IMG/VR virus record: IMGVR_UViG_3300024496_000013
Span: 62,001-126,000 of that record
From: a virus
DNA length: 64,000 bases
Reading direction: 5' to 3' (one strand)
The position numbers were made by a program, and so were the translations under genes. The notes beneath the pieces are model-generated. The model saw nothing but the letters and a program-made list of their open reading frames with translations. It did no database searches and had not been told where the DNA came from. Below, in pieces: positions 16,637 to 28,700 of this stretch. Each line of letters opens with the position of its first letter. Within the stretch, counting starts at the first letter, position 1.

Positions 16637-19600
16637 ATGGCAGATTTTAGATTTTACAAAATGCGATTTACCTGGAGAGGGGAATGGTCTACGGGTACTG
16701 CTTACGTCAAAGATGACATAGTTACCTACGGAGCTAAAACGTTTGTCTGTTTGGTAGGACATACCGCTGCTGCCAATTTTTATACCGATTTAGATTTCGT
16801 AGATATCACACAAATTCCCAATGTACCAGCACCAAAGTGGGCATTACAGGTAGATGGATATACTTACAAGAAAGAATGGGTACCTAATGAATTTTATAAT
16901 CTAGGCGACATAGTCAAATATAACGGTATGATCTATATCTGTGTCGTACATCATACTTCTAATAGCATCGGCCTTTATCATGATTACACTAAATGGATCG
17001 TCTATGTCAAATCAGACTACTGGAGAAATGATTGGCAGACTAACACTAGATATCAGATCGGAGATGTAGTCAAATACAATGGATTTTTATATAGGTGTAA
17101 TTATTCGCATCAATCTGCGGATATTATCACCGGTCTAGAAATCGACAGTAATTTCTGGGACACAGTTCTAGCAGCAGAACAGTGGAGACAAGACTGGCAA
17201 ACATCTACGAGATATAGAGAAAATGATGTTGTCAAATACGGCGGTATCGTATATAGATGTAAGCAAGGACATACTTCAGCATCTACTATAGCAGCCGGTC
17301 TAGAACAAGATCTAGATTTACAAGACAGTACATTAACCAAATGGGAAGTAGTTCATTCAAATATTGAATATAAGACAGACTGGACTGCTTCTACTAGATA
17401 CAAGTTAAATGACGTAGTCAAATATGGTGGTAGTCTTTGGATTTGTACAGTATATCACACTTCGACAACTTCTTTTCAAGATACTAAATGGACTTTGTAT
17501 GTTCCGGGATTTCAATTTGAAAATGGTTGGGATGGTACTGTAGTTTATCAAAAGGGCGATGTGGTAAGATATGGTGGTTATTTTTATACAGCATTGGTAA
17601 ACAATGTAGGTGTAACTCCGACTACAGCCGTAGGTGATAGCACAATAGATGTATGGCAACTATTGACTAAAAATTACCAGGTCACTGGTGATTGGTCCAA
17701 TATATTCAATTACAGGATAGGCAGCGTCACTAGACGAGAAGGTCAAGTTTATCTAGCCAAACAGGATAATGTAGGCAAGGATCCTAACAGCAATTCCACA
17801 GAATGGGAATTATTAATACCTGGTGAAAAATTCCAAAATTTCTGGAATACAACTACTACCTATGAAATAGGTGACATCGTAACTTACAAACAAAATACCT
17901 ATGTTTGTATACTACAGCATACTCCTGTGTTGGCTAACAGACCAGATACAGACACTACAGACGGAACTGTGGTAGGCACCTATTGGAAATTGTATATCAA
18001 GGGTGAACCAACTAACAGTCTGATAACACAGGGTGATCTAAAAACATATTCTACCACACAAGATAGGATAGCATTAGGCACTGAAGGTCAGGCCTTGAGA
18101 GTAGTGACAGGTACAGCTTCATGGTATTCATTTAATTCTGCTGCGGCTGTGTATTATGTGGCTCCAGAAGGTATCGACCAACCAAACAACGGAACAACAC
18201 TACAAAATCCTTGGAGAACTATTAGATATGCCTGCGGTAGAGTCAGTGGTCCTGCTACTATCTTTGTCAAGACAGGTTCTTATTCAGAAATATTGCCTAT
18301 CAGTATACCGGCAGATGTAGCTGTGGTAGGAGAAGAATTAAGAAGCACGTTAATACAACCAGCTGCCGGCTATGAAACTTCGAATATGTTTTATATGAGG
18401 AATGGTTCAGGATTAAGAAACTGTACCCTTTCGGGATTGACAGGCACACTAGGGCCATTTGACACTTATATCACTCGTCGTCCTACCGCAGGAGCTTATG
18501 TCAGTCTAGATCCAGGATATGGTCCTGCGGACACTTCTACATGGATCACTACGAGATCGCCATATGTACAGAATGTGACTACTTTCGGTACAGGATGTAC
18601 AGGCTGTAAGATCGATGGCAGCTTACATAATGGTGGTAATAGATCTATAGTGTCTAACGACTTTACGCAAGTACTAAGTGATGGTATTGGCGTATGGTGT
18701 ACAAATCTAGGATTAACAGAACTTGTTTCTGTGTTTTCATACTACGGACACATCGGTTATCTAGCAGAAAACGGTGGTAAGATACGTGCTACTAATGGTA
18801 ACTCATCATATGGTGCTTACGGAACTGTGGCACTAGGATTTGATCAAACAGAAACACCTATCACCGGTATAGTAGATAATAGAACAAAGCAAGCGCAGAT
18901 AAGATCAGCATTTTCCGGTGAAGCCAACGATTTTGTATTAAGGTATGAATATTCTAATGCTGGACAAAATTATACAACAGTAAATTACACAGTAGTAGGT
19001 AGCGGTGTAAACATTTCAACGGTCAACGATGAATTTAGAGACAGTGCTGTATTTGAAGCTCAGTTAATAGACAACACAGGTACTACAGGATCTTTTGGTG
19101 GAAACGGTTACTATAACATAGGTAACAATGCGCAGGCAGGAGATCTAACCACAGTAACATTGGCTACTGGTGATCAAAATACTTTCAACACCTATAGAGG
19201 TATGAGAGCGATCATACAAAGCGGTACAGGTACAGGACAATATGGTTATGTGGTAGGGTTTAATACTAGCAGTAAAGTACTCAGCGTAGCTAAAGAAAGT
19301 TTTCAACCAGTTATAGCTGCCAGCAGCAGTTCTAGCACTAATTTGTTTACTACAGACGGAGCAACTTATCCTTACAAGTTATATGTTAACCAACCTGTCT
19401 ATTTTGATTTCGAACCTATCGCAGTTACAGCTACTGGTATAAATGTTTCAAATGGTATTATTTTATCATCCGTGACAGGATTGTCTGTAGGAATGACTAT
19501 CACTTTTACCAGCGCAACAGTTTATGGTGGTATACAACAGAACTTTACCTATTATATCAAGACCATTAACGGTAACATCATCACGATCAGCCAAAACTTC

Positions 19601-22600
19601 AATGGTGCTACATTTACAGTTACAGCATTTGCCAACATAACTATGACCGGCACTGCTAATAGTAATATAGGAGGTGTATCTTTAGGTACTCTTTATTATA
19701 TAAAAACTGTTCCATCAGCTACAACATTTTCTATATCTAGCTTACCAGGCGGAGCTACTATCAACTTAACCGATGGTGCAGGTGCTATGAGAACCAATGC
19801 TGCTGGGTGGGATCATGTTAATTTAGGATTTCCTGCTGTAGCTTTATTGGATACTACCAGTGTATATAGGATTGAACCTAGACCAAGTTGGTCTAGACCA
19901 CCTTTTTCAATCACCACCGGTACAGTATCAAGCTCGGGTACATGGATAGCAGAAGGCAGCGGCTGTTTTGGTAATGGTAGATATCTCGCTATTACTACTA
20001 GCGGAAGTGTAGTTTATAGTACCGATGGTACAACTTGGACTAATGCCACTATGCCTTCGAGTGGTGGTGGCTCGTGGGCGTTTGTTACATTCGGTAATGG
20101 CAGATTCGTGGCTGTAGCTGCTCCTTCTAGTACAGCAGCATACAGCACAGACGGTATCAATTGGTCTACCTCGGTATTACCAACTAATACTTCTTGGAGT
20201 TCTGCTGCCTATTGTAATTTTAACAATAGATGGGTAGCGGTATCAGGAAGTTCTGGAACCATAGCAGCTTACAGCACAGATAATGGTGCTAGCTGGTTAT
20301 CATCAACACTGCCAACTACTGGCAACTGGGCTAGTGTAGCCTGTGGCTCAGGTATCACTGTGGCAATAGCTTCAGGCAGTACTGCTGCCGCTTACAGTAC
20401 CAATGGTGGACAGACATGGACAGCAGCTACGTTACCTACTTCTGCTACTTGGAGCGCAGTAAACTATGGGGATGGCAGATTTTTAGCAGTAGCACAGGCA
20501 AATACCATAGTGGCACAGACATATAATGGTTCAACATGGACACAAAATCCTCCATTACCATTTTCAGCTAACTGGGTCGACATATCGTATGGACAAGGTT
20601 CTTGGCTAGCAGTATGTTCAGATGTTACAGCTAATTTTGCTACCAGCGACAATGGTATCTATTGGACCCAAAGAACCAGTTCGCAAAGCCAAGGAAGATC
20701 TAGTGCTACGTTTGGATCTATATCAGGAGTAGGTCGTTGGATAGTATTTCCGGCCAGCGGTAATGCTATCGATATAGTATCCTCAGGTTCTACCACGAGA
20801 GGACGCATAGAATTAAGCGGTAGTACATTATCCTTGATAAAATTGTGGGAACCGGGCAGCAGTTACACTTCTGCTACTTGTACAATAACAGATCCTAGCG
20901 CAATTACAGCCGCAGTAGTCAACAATAGGATAGCAAACGGAGTTTTAGCAAATCCTTCTTTTGTCAACAGAGGTATAGGTTACAAGACATCGACTACAGT
21001 AGTAACAGCAACAGGTGACGGATTTGCAGATATCTATCCTTTCGGTAATACGATGTATCTAAAAAATCTAACTCGATTACCTAAACCTGGTGCTAACTTG
21101 ATATTTGATCAGATAATCTGGAGTTCATACGGCTTGCCTTCTAGTGGTACTTGGAGTGATGCTGTATATGGTACAAAATTTGTAGCAGTTAGATCAGGTA
21201 GCAACGCTGGTGCTTACAGTACAGACGGATCATCATGGTCAGCATCAATACTGCCAGCGTCAGTTAATTGGTCATCGGTTGTATTCGGTAATGGAATATA
21301 CATGGCTGTAGCTAACGGTTCGGCTACAGCGGCTATCAGTAGCGACGGCATCACGTGGACTAGTATTACACTACCTGGAGCACTAGCATGGACTTCTGTA
21401 GCATACGGTTCGGGTAAATTTGTAGTAGTAGCTTCCGGTAGTAACACAGTCATATGGAGTGTAGACAACGGCACTACGTGGACATCAACAACATTGCCAA
21501 GTTCTGGTGCGTGGATCAAGGTAGTTTCAGGAGCCAACGATTTCTTTGCGTTGAGATCGGGCAGCAATCAGGCTGCTTATAGTTCAGACGGCACAGTTTG
21601 GGCTGTTAGGAATCTTCCAATAACAGCCGCCTGGACATCTGCTACCTATGCTAGCGGTATTTCCACATATGTATTCGCAGCCACAGGTAACAGTTTAATC
21701 TATACTGTCGATTCAGGAGCCAATTTTACTACAGTAACACTGCCGGTCAGTGCTAACTGGAGTAAAATATTATTTGGCTATCAGAAATTCGTGTTAGTGG
21801 CTGCTGACTCTGCTAATTTGTTAACTAGCAAAGACGGAATAACTTGGACAGCAAGATCATATACACAGACCACAAACACAGCATTGGCAAACGGTAATGG
21901 TTATTTCACAGTATTAGGAACTAATACAGCAGCCAGAGGTTCAGATGGTAGCACTGACATACAATACAAAGTGTTAACCATCACCGAAACTAGTGGATCT
22001 GCTAACAATTATCGAGCAACATTCACAGTCAGTCCTACACTAAACAAAACTACCTCGCCTGTAAATGGAGTGGCTATCGAAGTTCGAGAAAAATACAGCC
22101 AAGTACGTCTAACAGGACACGACATGTTGGCTATCGGTACTGGTAATAAAACAGAAACCAACTATCCTTATGTTGATGTTAATGATTATCTACCAGGAAA
22201 TGAAACTTATTTCAGAGGCGGTGGACGAGTTTTCTATACCACTACTGACCAAGATGGTAATTTCCGTGTAGGACAGTTATTTGCTGTACAGCAAGCAACA
22301 GGTATTATCACTATTAGTGCTGATTATTTTAATCTAAATGGTCTAAGCAGTCTGACACTGGGTGGTATCGCTGTGGGCGGAAATGCTACGATCATCAATG
22401 AGTTTAGCACAGATGCTACGTTTACTGCGGATTCAAACTCGATCATACCTACGCAAAAAGCGATCAAACAGTATATCGCTAGACGTATTTCAGGCGGTGG
22501 ATCTAATGCTGCTACGGGTACTCTAGTTGCTGGTACAGTTTCGATAGGACCGACTAGCATAGGCAGCACCACAAATACAGTGGTAAGAATACCCGTAAAA

Positions 22601-22705
22601 ATGAGATTTATCAAGGGATTAGGGGGTAGCATTACAGCGATGACTTTCTTTACAGAAACATTTGATTCTAGATTAGATTTCGTGGATCCTGTGAGACAGT
22701 TTTGA
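16637..22705 (+). CDS. Giant adhesion protein (2022 aa): CBM-like repeats, beta-helix, two propeller-like blocks
   Basis: Residues about 10-435 hold eight copies of a small domain 'W...W...Y..GDiVkYgG..Y.C...HTs', resembling chitin/carbohydrate-binding (CBM5/12-like) modules. A beta-helix begins near 504 (VYYVAPEGIDQPNNG, TIFVKTGSYSEILPI). Two blocks of six 'AYSTDG.TWT..TLP...W..VAYGNGRFVAVA' repeats lie at about 1118-1371 and 1495-1774; these resemble BNR/sialidase-type beta-propeller blades, but no sialidase catalytic set is evident. The C-terminal part has 'TDQDGNFRVGQLFAVQQATG' and 'IIPTQKAIKQYIARR', both typical of phage fibres. Paralogous to the next gene. Virion adhesion role inferred. 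Confidence 0.84.
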   Translation: MADFRFYKMRFTWRGEWSTGTAYVKDDIVTYGAKTFVCLVGHTAAANFYTDLDFVDITQIPNVPAPKWALQVDGYTYKKEWVPNEFYNLGDIVKYNGMIYICVVHHTSNSIGLYHDYTKWIVYVKSDYWRNDWQTNTRYQIGDVVKYNGFLYRCNYSHQSADIITGLEIDSNFWDTVLAAEQWRQDWQTSTRYRENDVVKYGGIVYRCKQGHTSASTIAAGLEQDLDLQDSTLTKWEVVHSNIEYKTDWTASTRYKLNDVVKYGGSLWICTVYHTSTTSFQDTKWTLYVPGFQFENGWDGTVVYQKGDVVRYGGYFYTALVNNVGVTPTTAVGDSTIDVWQLLTKNYQVTGDWSNIFNYRIGSVTRREGQVYLAKQDNVGKDPNSNSTEWELLIPGEKFQNFWNTTTTYEIGDIVTYKQNTYVCILQHTPVLANRPDTDTTDGTVVGTYWKLYIKGEPTNSLITQGDLKTYSTTQDRIALGTEGQALRVVTGTASWYSFNSAAAVYYVAPEGIDQPNNGTTLQNPWRTIRYACGRVSGPATIFVKTGSYSEILPISIPADVAVVGEELRSTLIQPAAGYETSNMFYMRNGSGLRNCTLSGLTGTLGPFDTYITRRPTAGAYVSLDPGYGPADTSTWITTRSPYVQNVTTFGTGCTGCKIDGSLHNGGNRSIVSNDFTQVLSDGIGVWCTNLGLTELVSVFSYYGHIGYLAENGGKIRATNGNSSYGAYGTVALGFDQTETPITGIVDNRTKQAQIRSAFSGEANDFVLRYEYSNAGQNYTTVNYTVVGSGVNISTVNDEFRDSAVFEAQLIDNTGTTGSFGGNGYYNIGNNAQAGDLTTVTLATGDQNTFNTYRGMRAIIQSGTGTGQYGYVVGFNTSSKVLSVAKESFQPVIAASSSSSTNLFTTDGATYPYKLYVNQPVYFDFEPIAVTATGINVSNGIILSSVTGLSVGMTITFTSATVYGGIQQNFTYYIKTINGNIITISQNFNGATFTVTAFANITMTGTANSNIGGVSLGTLYYIKTVPSATTFSISSLPGGATINLTDGAGAMRTNAAGWDHVNLGFPAVALLDTTSVYRIEPRPSWSRPPFSITTGTVSSSGTWIAEGSGCFGNGRYLAITTSGSVVYSTDGTTWTNATMPSSGGGSWAFVTFGNGRFVAVAAPSSTAAYSTDGINWSTSVLPTNTSWSSAAYCNFNNRWVAVSGSSGTIAAYSTDNGASWLSSTLPTTGNWASVACGSGITVAIASGSTAAAYSTNGGQTWTAATLPTSATWSAVNYGDGRFLAVAQANTIVAQTYNGSTWTQNPPLPFSANWVDISYGQGSWLAVCSDVTANFATSDNGIYWTQRTSSQSQGRSSATFGSISGVGRWIVFPASGNAIDIVSSGSTTRGRIELSGSTLSLIKLWEPGSSYTSATCTITDPSAITAAVVNNRIANGVLANPSFVNRGIGYKTSTTVVTATGDGFADIYPFGNTMYLKNLTRLPKPGANLIFDQIIWSSYGLPSSGTWSDAVYGTKFVAVRSGSNAGAYSTDGSSWSASILPASVNWSSVVFGNGIYMAVANGSATAAISSDGITWTSITLPGALAWTSVAYGSGKFVVVASGSNTVIWSVDNGTTWTSTTLPSSGAWIKVVSGANDFFALRSGSNQAAYSSDGTVWAVRNLPITAAWTSATYASGISTYVFAATGNSLIYTVDSGANFTTVTLPVSANWSKILFGYQKFVLVAADSANLLTSKDGITWTARSYTQTTNTALANGNGYFTVLGTNTAARGSDGSTDIQYKVLTITETSGSANNYRATFTVSPTLNKTTSPVNGVAIEVREKYSQVRLTGHDMLAIGTGNKTETNYPYVDVNDYLPGNETYFRGGGRVFYTTTDQDGNFRVGQLFAVQQATGIITISADYFNLNGLSSLTLGGIAVGGNATIINEFSTDATFTADSNSIIPTQKAIKQYIARRISGGGSNAATGTLVAGTVSIGPTSIGSTTNTVVRIPVKMRFIKGLGGSITAMTFFTETFDSRLDFVDPVRQF
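16670..17930 (+). repeat. Eight tandem W-Y-DIVKYGG carbohydrate-binding-like repeats
   Basis: In-frame repeats of about 45-60 codons, each with 'W..Y..GD(I/V)V.Y.G..Y.C' and most with a following 'HTS'. Units 2-5 are the most alike; units 6-8 are diverged (for example FENGW, VTGDW and FQNFW starts). Confidence 0.85.
19990..21960 (+). repeat. Two six-copy BNR/propeller-like repeat blocks
   Basis: Twelve copies of a unit of about 40 codons with 'YSTDG..W....LP....W..V.YG.G.FVAV..GS'. Copies 1-6 and 7-12 are separated by about 110 residues of non-repeat sequence (about 20790-21120). Confidence 0.82.
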
Positions 22706-22730
22706 TAAAAACATGCTATTAAAAAAACAA

Positions 22731-22737
22731 CTAAATA
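22731..22737 (+). promoter_or_regulatory. T4-type late promoter (CTAAATA)
   Basis: CTAAATA 26 nt before ATG 22764; the leader has CGGAG as ribosome binding site. Confidence 0.5.
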
Positions 22738-22763
22738 TATTAACGAACAGTTCGGAGCAATAA

Positions 22764-25700
22764 ATGGCTGAGTATAAATTAGGTAGAATACGTTTTATTT
22801 GGAAAGATCAGTGGGCAGCAGGAACCACGTATCTCAAAGATGATGTAGTTCGCAAAAATGGTAAAGTTTACATCTGCGTGATCGGGCACACAGCCGCTTC
22901 GGATTTTTACGTAGACGCAGACAATATTCCAGCTCGTTGGAATCAAATGAGTGACGGCCAAACATGGCGTTCAGATTGGTCTCCAGATACAGTTTACTAT
23001 CTCAATGACATAGTAAAATATGGCGGACAAGTCTATATCTGTACACAAGGACACACTTCGGCAGCTACCTATGCTCTCGGTCTAGAACAAGATCTAGATC
23101 TTGGTGACAGCACAGTTTCTAAATGGCACATTTTTGCCGAATCTTTTGATTGGAAAAATGATTGGGTACCAAATTATAGATATAAGAGACACGATATCGT
23201 CAAGTATGGTGGTAACACATACCTTTGTAATACTGGACACACTTCCGCATCTGATTATACATATGGTCTAGAAGGTCTAGGATTAGTCACACCTGGTGTT
23301 CAAGCAGATATAGGCAAGTGGGATCTATATTCAGAATCTTTCGAATGGAAGACTGACTGGGCACCTAGCACACGATATAAATTACACGATGTGGTAAGAT
23401 TTGGTGGTACCACTTATGTTTGTAATCTAGGTCATACTTCTGCTGCTACATTTGACCTTGGGTTAGAAGCTGACCAGACAAAATGGGATTATTTCAATCA
23501 AGGTATACAATATCTCTACGATTGGGATAATGGCGATGTAAACTATAAGATCAACGATGTGGTAAAATATGGTGGAGATCTTTGGATCTGTACCAAAAAA
23601 CACAAGTCGAACACTTCTACTCTTTTCCAAACAGAAGAAGCCGCAGGACGTTGGAAGAAATTCGTCGAAGGTCTTAAATTCCAAGATTCATGGAATAGCT
23701 CAACAGTGTATGAACCAGGTGACATCGTAACATATGGTGGTTATGCTTATGTGGCAAAGACTAATCACAGCAACGTTTCACCGATCGCAGCAGTGGCTGG
23801 TGGAATCAATTGGAGTTTATACACTACTGGATTTACTCTTAAAAACAATTGGGATCAAGACACAAATTATAAAGTAGGTGAAGTAGTTAGACTCAACGGG
23901 TATTCTTATGCTTGTATAGCCGATACTACAAAATACACAACTACGGTAACAGCTACTAGTCAGTCTACTGGTCAATTAACTATAAACAACAGTCTGGCTA
24001 CCACTACATCTACAGCAACAACCAGCGTGACTGTAAATTCTGTAACTTATAATTATGTTCGAGTTAACAGTGGTACAGGACTTAGCATTGGTAGATCTAT
24101 CGTATTCACTGGTACCACATTTGGTGGTATCACGGCAAATCAAACTTATTATATCGTAGGATTACCTACTACAACACCACAGACTATCGTTTCAGTGGCA
24201 CAGGCCAGCACTATAGTTACAGTAACAACTAATCTAGTACATGGATATACTGCCGGACAGACAGTCACGGTAACAGGAACCAGCCTAGTAGATGCTGCCA
24301 ATGTGGTGATAACTGCTGTGCCTAATGCTTATACATTTACCTATGATCTAGCCAGCAACACAGTACCTACTACTACAGTGTCTGGTACAGTAACACCGGC
24401 AGCACAGATTATTATTTCATCTAGCTATAACGGATCTCCATTGACATTGACTACTGCGTCAGGTTCGATGGGAGTATCAGCTGGTGAAACTTATTTTGTA
24501 GGACAAGCTATTAGATTTAGCGGTACGACATTCGGAAATATACAGACAGGATCAACACCAAAACAAACCTATTGGATCTATTCTGTAGACGGTCTTAATA
24601 CTCTAAAGATTTCTACGACACAGTATGGTTCTCCTGTTTCTACTACAGCTACCGGTACTAATGGTCAGTCTACGATCACCGTGACTAGCTTGACTGGTAT
24701 AGCCGTAGGGTTCCAAGTGACTGGCAATGGTATCGGTAGCGGAGCAACTGTAGTCAGCATAGTAGGCTATGTTGTCACACTCAGTCAACCTAATACCAGC
24801 AATATCACTACAGGAACTGGAGCAATTACATTCAGTTCATATTTTGTACCTCAGACACAGACTGGTTCGATGACTGCTGAAATAGTAGCAGAACCACCAA
24901 ATGACACATTCTGGGGTAGATTGAATTCAGGCATTAAATGGACTAATTCTTGGGTAACCGACATAGACTATTTCTTAGGTGATGCTGTTCGCTATGGACC
25001 AAATAGTTACATCTGTATACAACAACATCATTCATTGACCAGCAACAGACCAGACAATGATGTGACAGGAACTTTCTGGAACTTGTTGGCTAATGGTCAG
25101 GAATCATCAGTATTGACCACACAAGGTGATCTAGTTTACTTCGGCGGTTCTGGACCTACAAGATTGCCAATAGGGCAAGATGGTCAAGTGCTGACAGTCA
25201 ATGGTAATACATTGGCTCCAAATTGGAAGTTCTGGGGCAGCATCGATCAAGTTTATTATGTAGCTACTTCAGGTACAGACAGTGCTTATCCTATCTATGG
25301 TGCTACATTAGACAAACCATGGAAGACTATCAGATATGCTTGCGAACAGATATTAGCAGGACCTAGAAATCCTAATGCTGCTTATCTTATAAATGTTAAC
25401 AGACAGTTCATCCAACGAGAAACTGTAAATTGGATCAACTATCAAATCGCTAACAATATATCTCCTTTCACTACTGGTTTCACTTATGATCAAACCAAAT
25501 GCGAAAGAGATACAGGTTATGTAATCGATGCTTTAGTCTGGGACTTAACACACGGCGGCAATGTGAGATCTAGAGCGGCAGCATTAAGCTATGTTGGCGG
25601 AACATATACTTTATTATCTTCACAGAAAACACAAACCAACGCAGCACTAAATTATGCTATCAATAATGTGTTAGTCGCCGCAGTATTAGCTAACGCAGCA

Positions 25701-28700
25701 CCTTTCCAAAACTATCAAGTACTAAATGGAGTAGCTGTTGGTTCTCGTATCAATCAAGTTATCAATACAAATTATACTTCAGAAACTGTATCATCAGATA
25801 TTACTGCTTTATTAAAAATAATCACAGATGCTATAACAGCAGGTGTATCTACTAATATTCCTGCTCAGGTACAACCAAATTATACTATCTTGGCTAAAAC
25901 TGGAGTATATTATGAAACATTACCTATCGTTGTGCCAGCGTTTACCGCGATAGTAGGAGACGAATTAAGATCTACAAACATACGTCCAGCTGCTTCGCAA
26001 GTAGCTGCTGGTGATGTCACTTACAGTCTAGCAGCATTGGCTTATATCAAGACTATAATCAGCAATGTAGTGACTGGTACCACAGTAACTACTAATCAAA
26101 TCACATATTCACAAGATAAAACACTGCCTTTGGCTACAGGTACTGAAGGAACTACCGTACAGAATCTTGTACAAAATATCATCGACTATATTAATTTCTA
26201 TATCAATAGCACAGGCAGTGCTCCAGCTATGACTGGTACCAACACACCGGCTAGCACTTACGATCCGTATGCCGCTGCTAGATTGTTAGAATTGAACAGA
26301 AACTTTATCGTAGCTCAAACTAATGCCTATATAGCAGCGACATATCCTGCTTATAGTTACAATGTGGCATCATGTTCTAGGGACGTTAATCGTTATATAG
26401 ATGCTCTTAAATATGATCTAGTCTATACAGGAAATTATAAAACATTAACATACGCAAAACTATATGTCAATGCGGTAACTGGCAGTCTCTTACAAAATAT
26501 GTTCTTGGTAAGAAATGCCTGTGGTCTAAGAAATTGTACCGTACAAGGATTGACAGGTACATTAGGATCAGCCAACGCATATGGAACTAAGAGACCTAGT
26601 GCTGGAGCCTATGTCAGCCTAGATCCAGGCTATGGACCAAACGATTCGGATGCTTGGGTAACCACAAGATCTACATATGTACAAAACGTGACTACATTTG
26701 GCACGGCGGCAATCGGTCTTAAGATCGATGGTAATTTACATAACGGTGGCAATAAATCTGTTGTTGCTAACGACTTTACACAGGTCATCAGCGATGGTAT
26801 CGGTGTATGGTGTACCAATAATGGGTTGACAGAACTTGTGTCTGTGTTCTCGTATTATGGACACATGGGATACCTAGCAGAAGCTGGTGGTAAGATACGT
26901 GCTACTAACGGTAACTCATCATATGGTGATTACGGTACTGTGTCTGAGGGTGTTGATGCGACAGAAGTTCCGATCACTGCTCAGATTGACAATAGAGCAT
27001 CCGCAGCACAAGTTGGGTTGACAGTACAAAACGGCAATGCTATACAGAGATTAGAATTTACTAATGCTGGTATAAACTATAATAATTCTGCTACATTTAC
27101 TTTCAACGGGGCAGGTATTAATGCGGCAGCAGTATTTGACGAAACTAGAGATAATGCTATTTTTGAAGCTAGACAATTACAGTTAGCAGCAGATGGTTCA
27201 GATGGCATGTATGGCGGATCATCATACTATACAGCACAGAACGTTGCCCAGGCGGGCGGTCTATATCAGATCACGCTAGCTGCTACAGATAGCCAAACTT
27301 CTAGCGGTTATCTGGGAATGAGAATAGTCACTGTATCAGGTACTGGTGCAGCTCAACAGGCTAAGATCATCAACTACAACGCAGGTAACAAGATCGCTCT
27401 TGTGGCTAAAGAATCATTCGCAGATATCACAGTTACTGGTAGCACTATCAGTGGTAACACTTTGACTACTACTGCCGCAGAACAAGATAGATTGTATGCT
27501 AACATGCCATTGTATCTTAGCGCAGCTATTGGTGGGTTGAGTGCTAACTCTTTATATTATGTGGTTGGTTCTAGTATCGCTACACCCGGAACTACTTTCC
27601 AAGTTTCAACAGCACCGAGCGGATCTGCTGCTACGATAACAGCTACAACAACAGGACAAAACGTCACATTATATCAAGCAGGTTGGGAAGGAGCTATCAA
27701 CGGTACCACTATCACATCACCGGATCCTTCTACATTATATTTGATCGAACCGAGAGTAACATTTGCTGCTCCAGGATTTAAACAAAACGCTACAGGCACA
27801 CTACCGACCGTAGCTGTTGGATATAAAGATGGTGTGTTTAGTCAGACAAGATCTACTCATACAGGAGTGTCAGCGAGCGGTGGCGCTGGTTCAAGCGCAA
27901 CCTTCAACATTACTAGAGTAGGATTGGTTTATACTGTAACATTAAACAACGGTGGTACGGGCTATGCTGTGGGAAATACTCTAACTATTTTAGGAACCAG
28001 TGTCGACGGTGCTACTCCAAGGAATGACATCACGATAACAGTTACAAAAGTTACAAGTCCTACAGGAGTTATCAGTGCGTTCAGCTCTACTGGTTTAGGT
28101 AGAGGTGGACAGTTCTTTGCTTTACCAAACAGTGGAGCAACAGGTGCATATTCAAGGGATGGCAGTACATGGACATCTACTACTATCACTAACCAATCTT
28201 GGGGAACAGTAGCTACTGGTACTATTAGTAACGTGGATTATGTACAAATATTGCCAGGTAGTGGATCGGCTAATTTCCAATACAGCACCAATGGAGGACA
28301 AACGTGGACAAGTTCTACGCTGCCAACTACACAATCATGGACCAGTTCCGCATTTGGTAATGGTGTATTCATGGCAGTGTCCAGCACATCTAATACACCT
28401 ATAACATCATCAAATGGTACGAGCTGGGCTGTTACAGCCGGAAACCTTGGCGCTTTTACTAATTTAGTAGGAGTTGCTTACGGATTGGGTAGATTTATGG
28501 TATTGCCAGGATCAGCAGCTAACACAACAGCATCATACAGTCTCAATAACGGCACTACATTTGTGGCTACGACATTACCTTCCAGCCAGACATGGTCTGG
28601 TATAGCATATGGTAATGGAAGATTTGTAGCCATAGCGTCAACTAATAGAGCAGGTGCTATCAGCATAGATGGTGTAAACTGGACAGCAGTAACACTACCG

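Noticed and set aside
19990-21960. Sialidase (neuraminidase) enzyme
   Set aside because: The blades resemble BNR repeats but I cannot see the catalytic Arg triad or the Asp and Tyr/Glu residues; only a propeller-like fold is supported.
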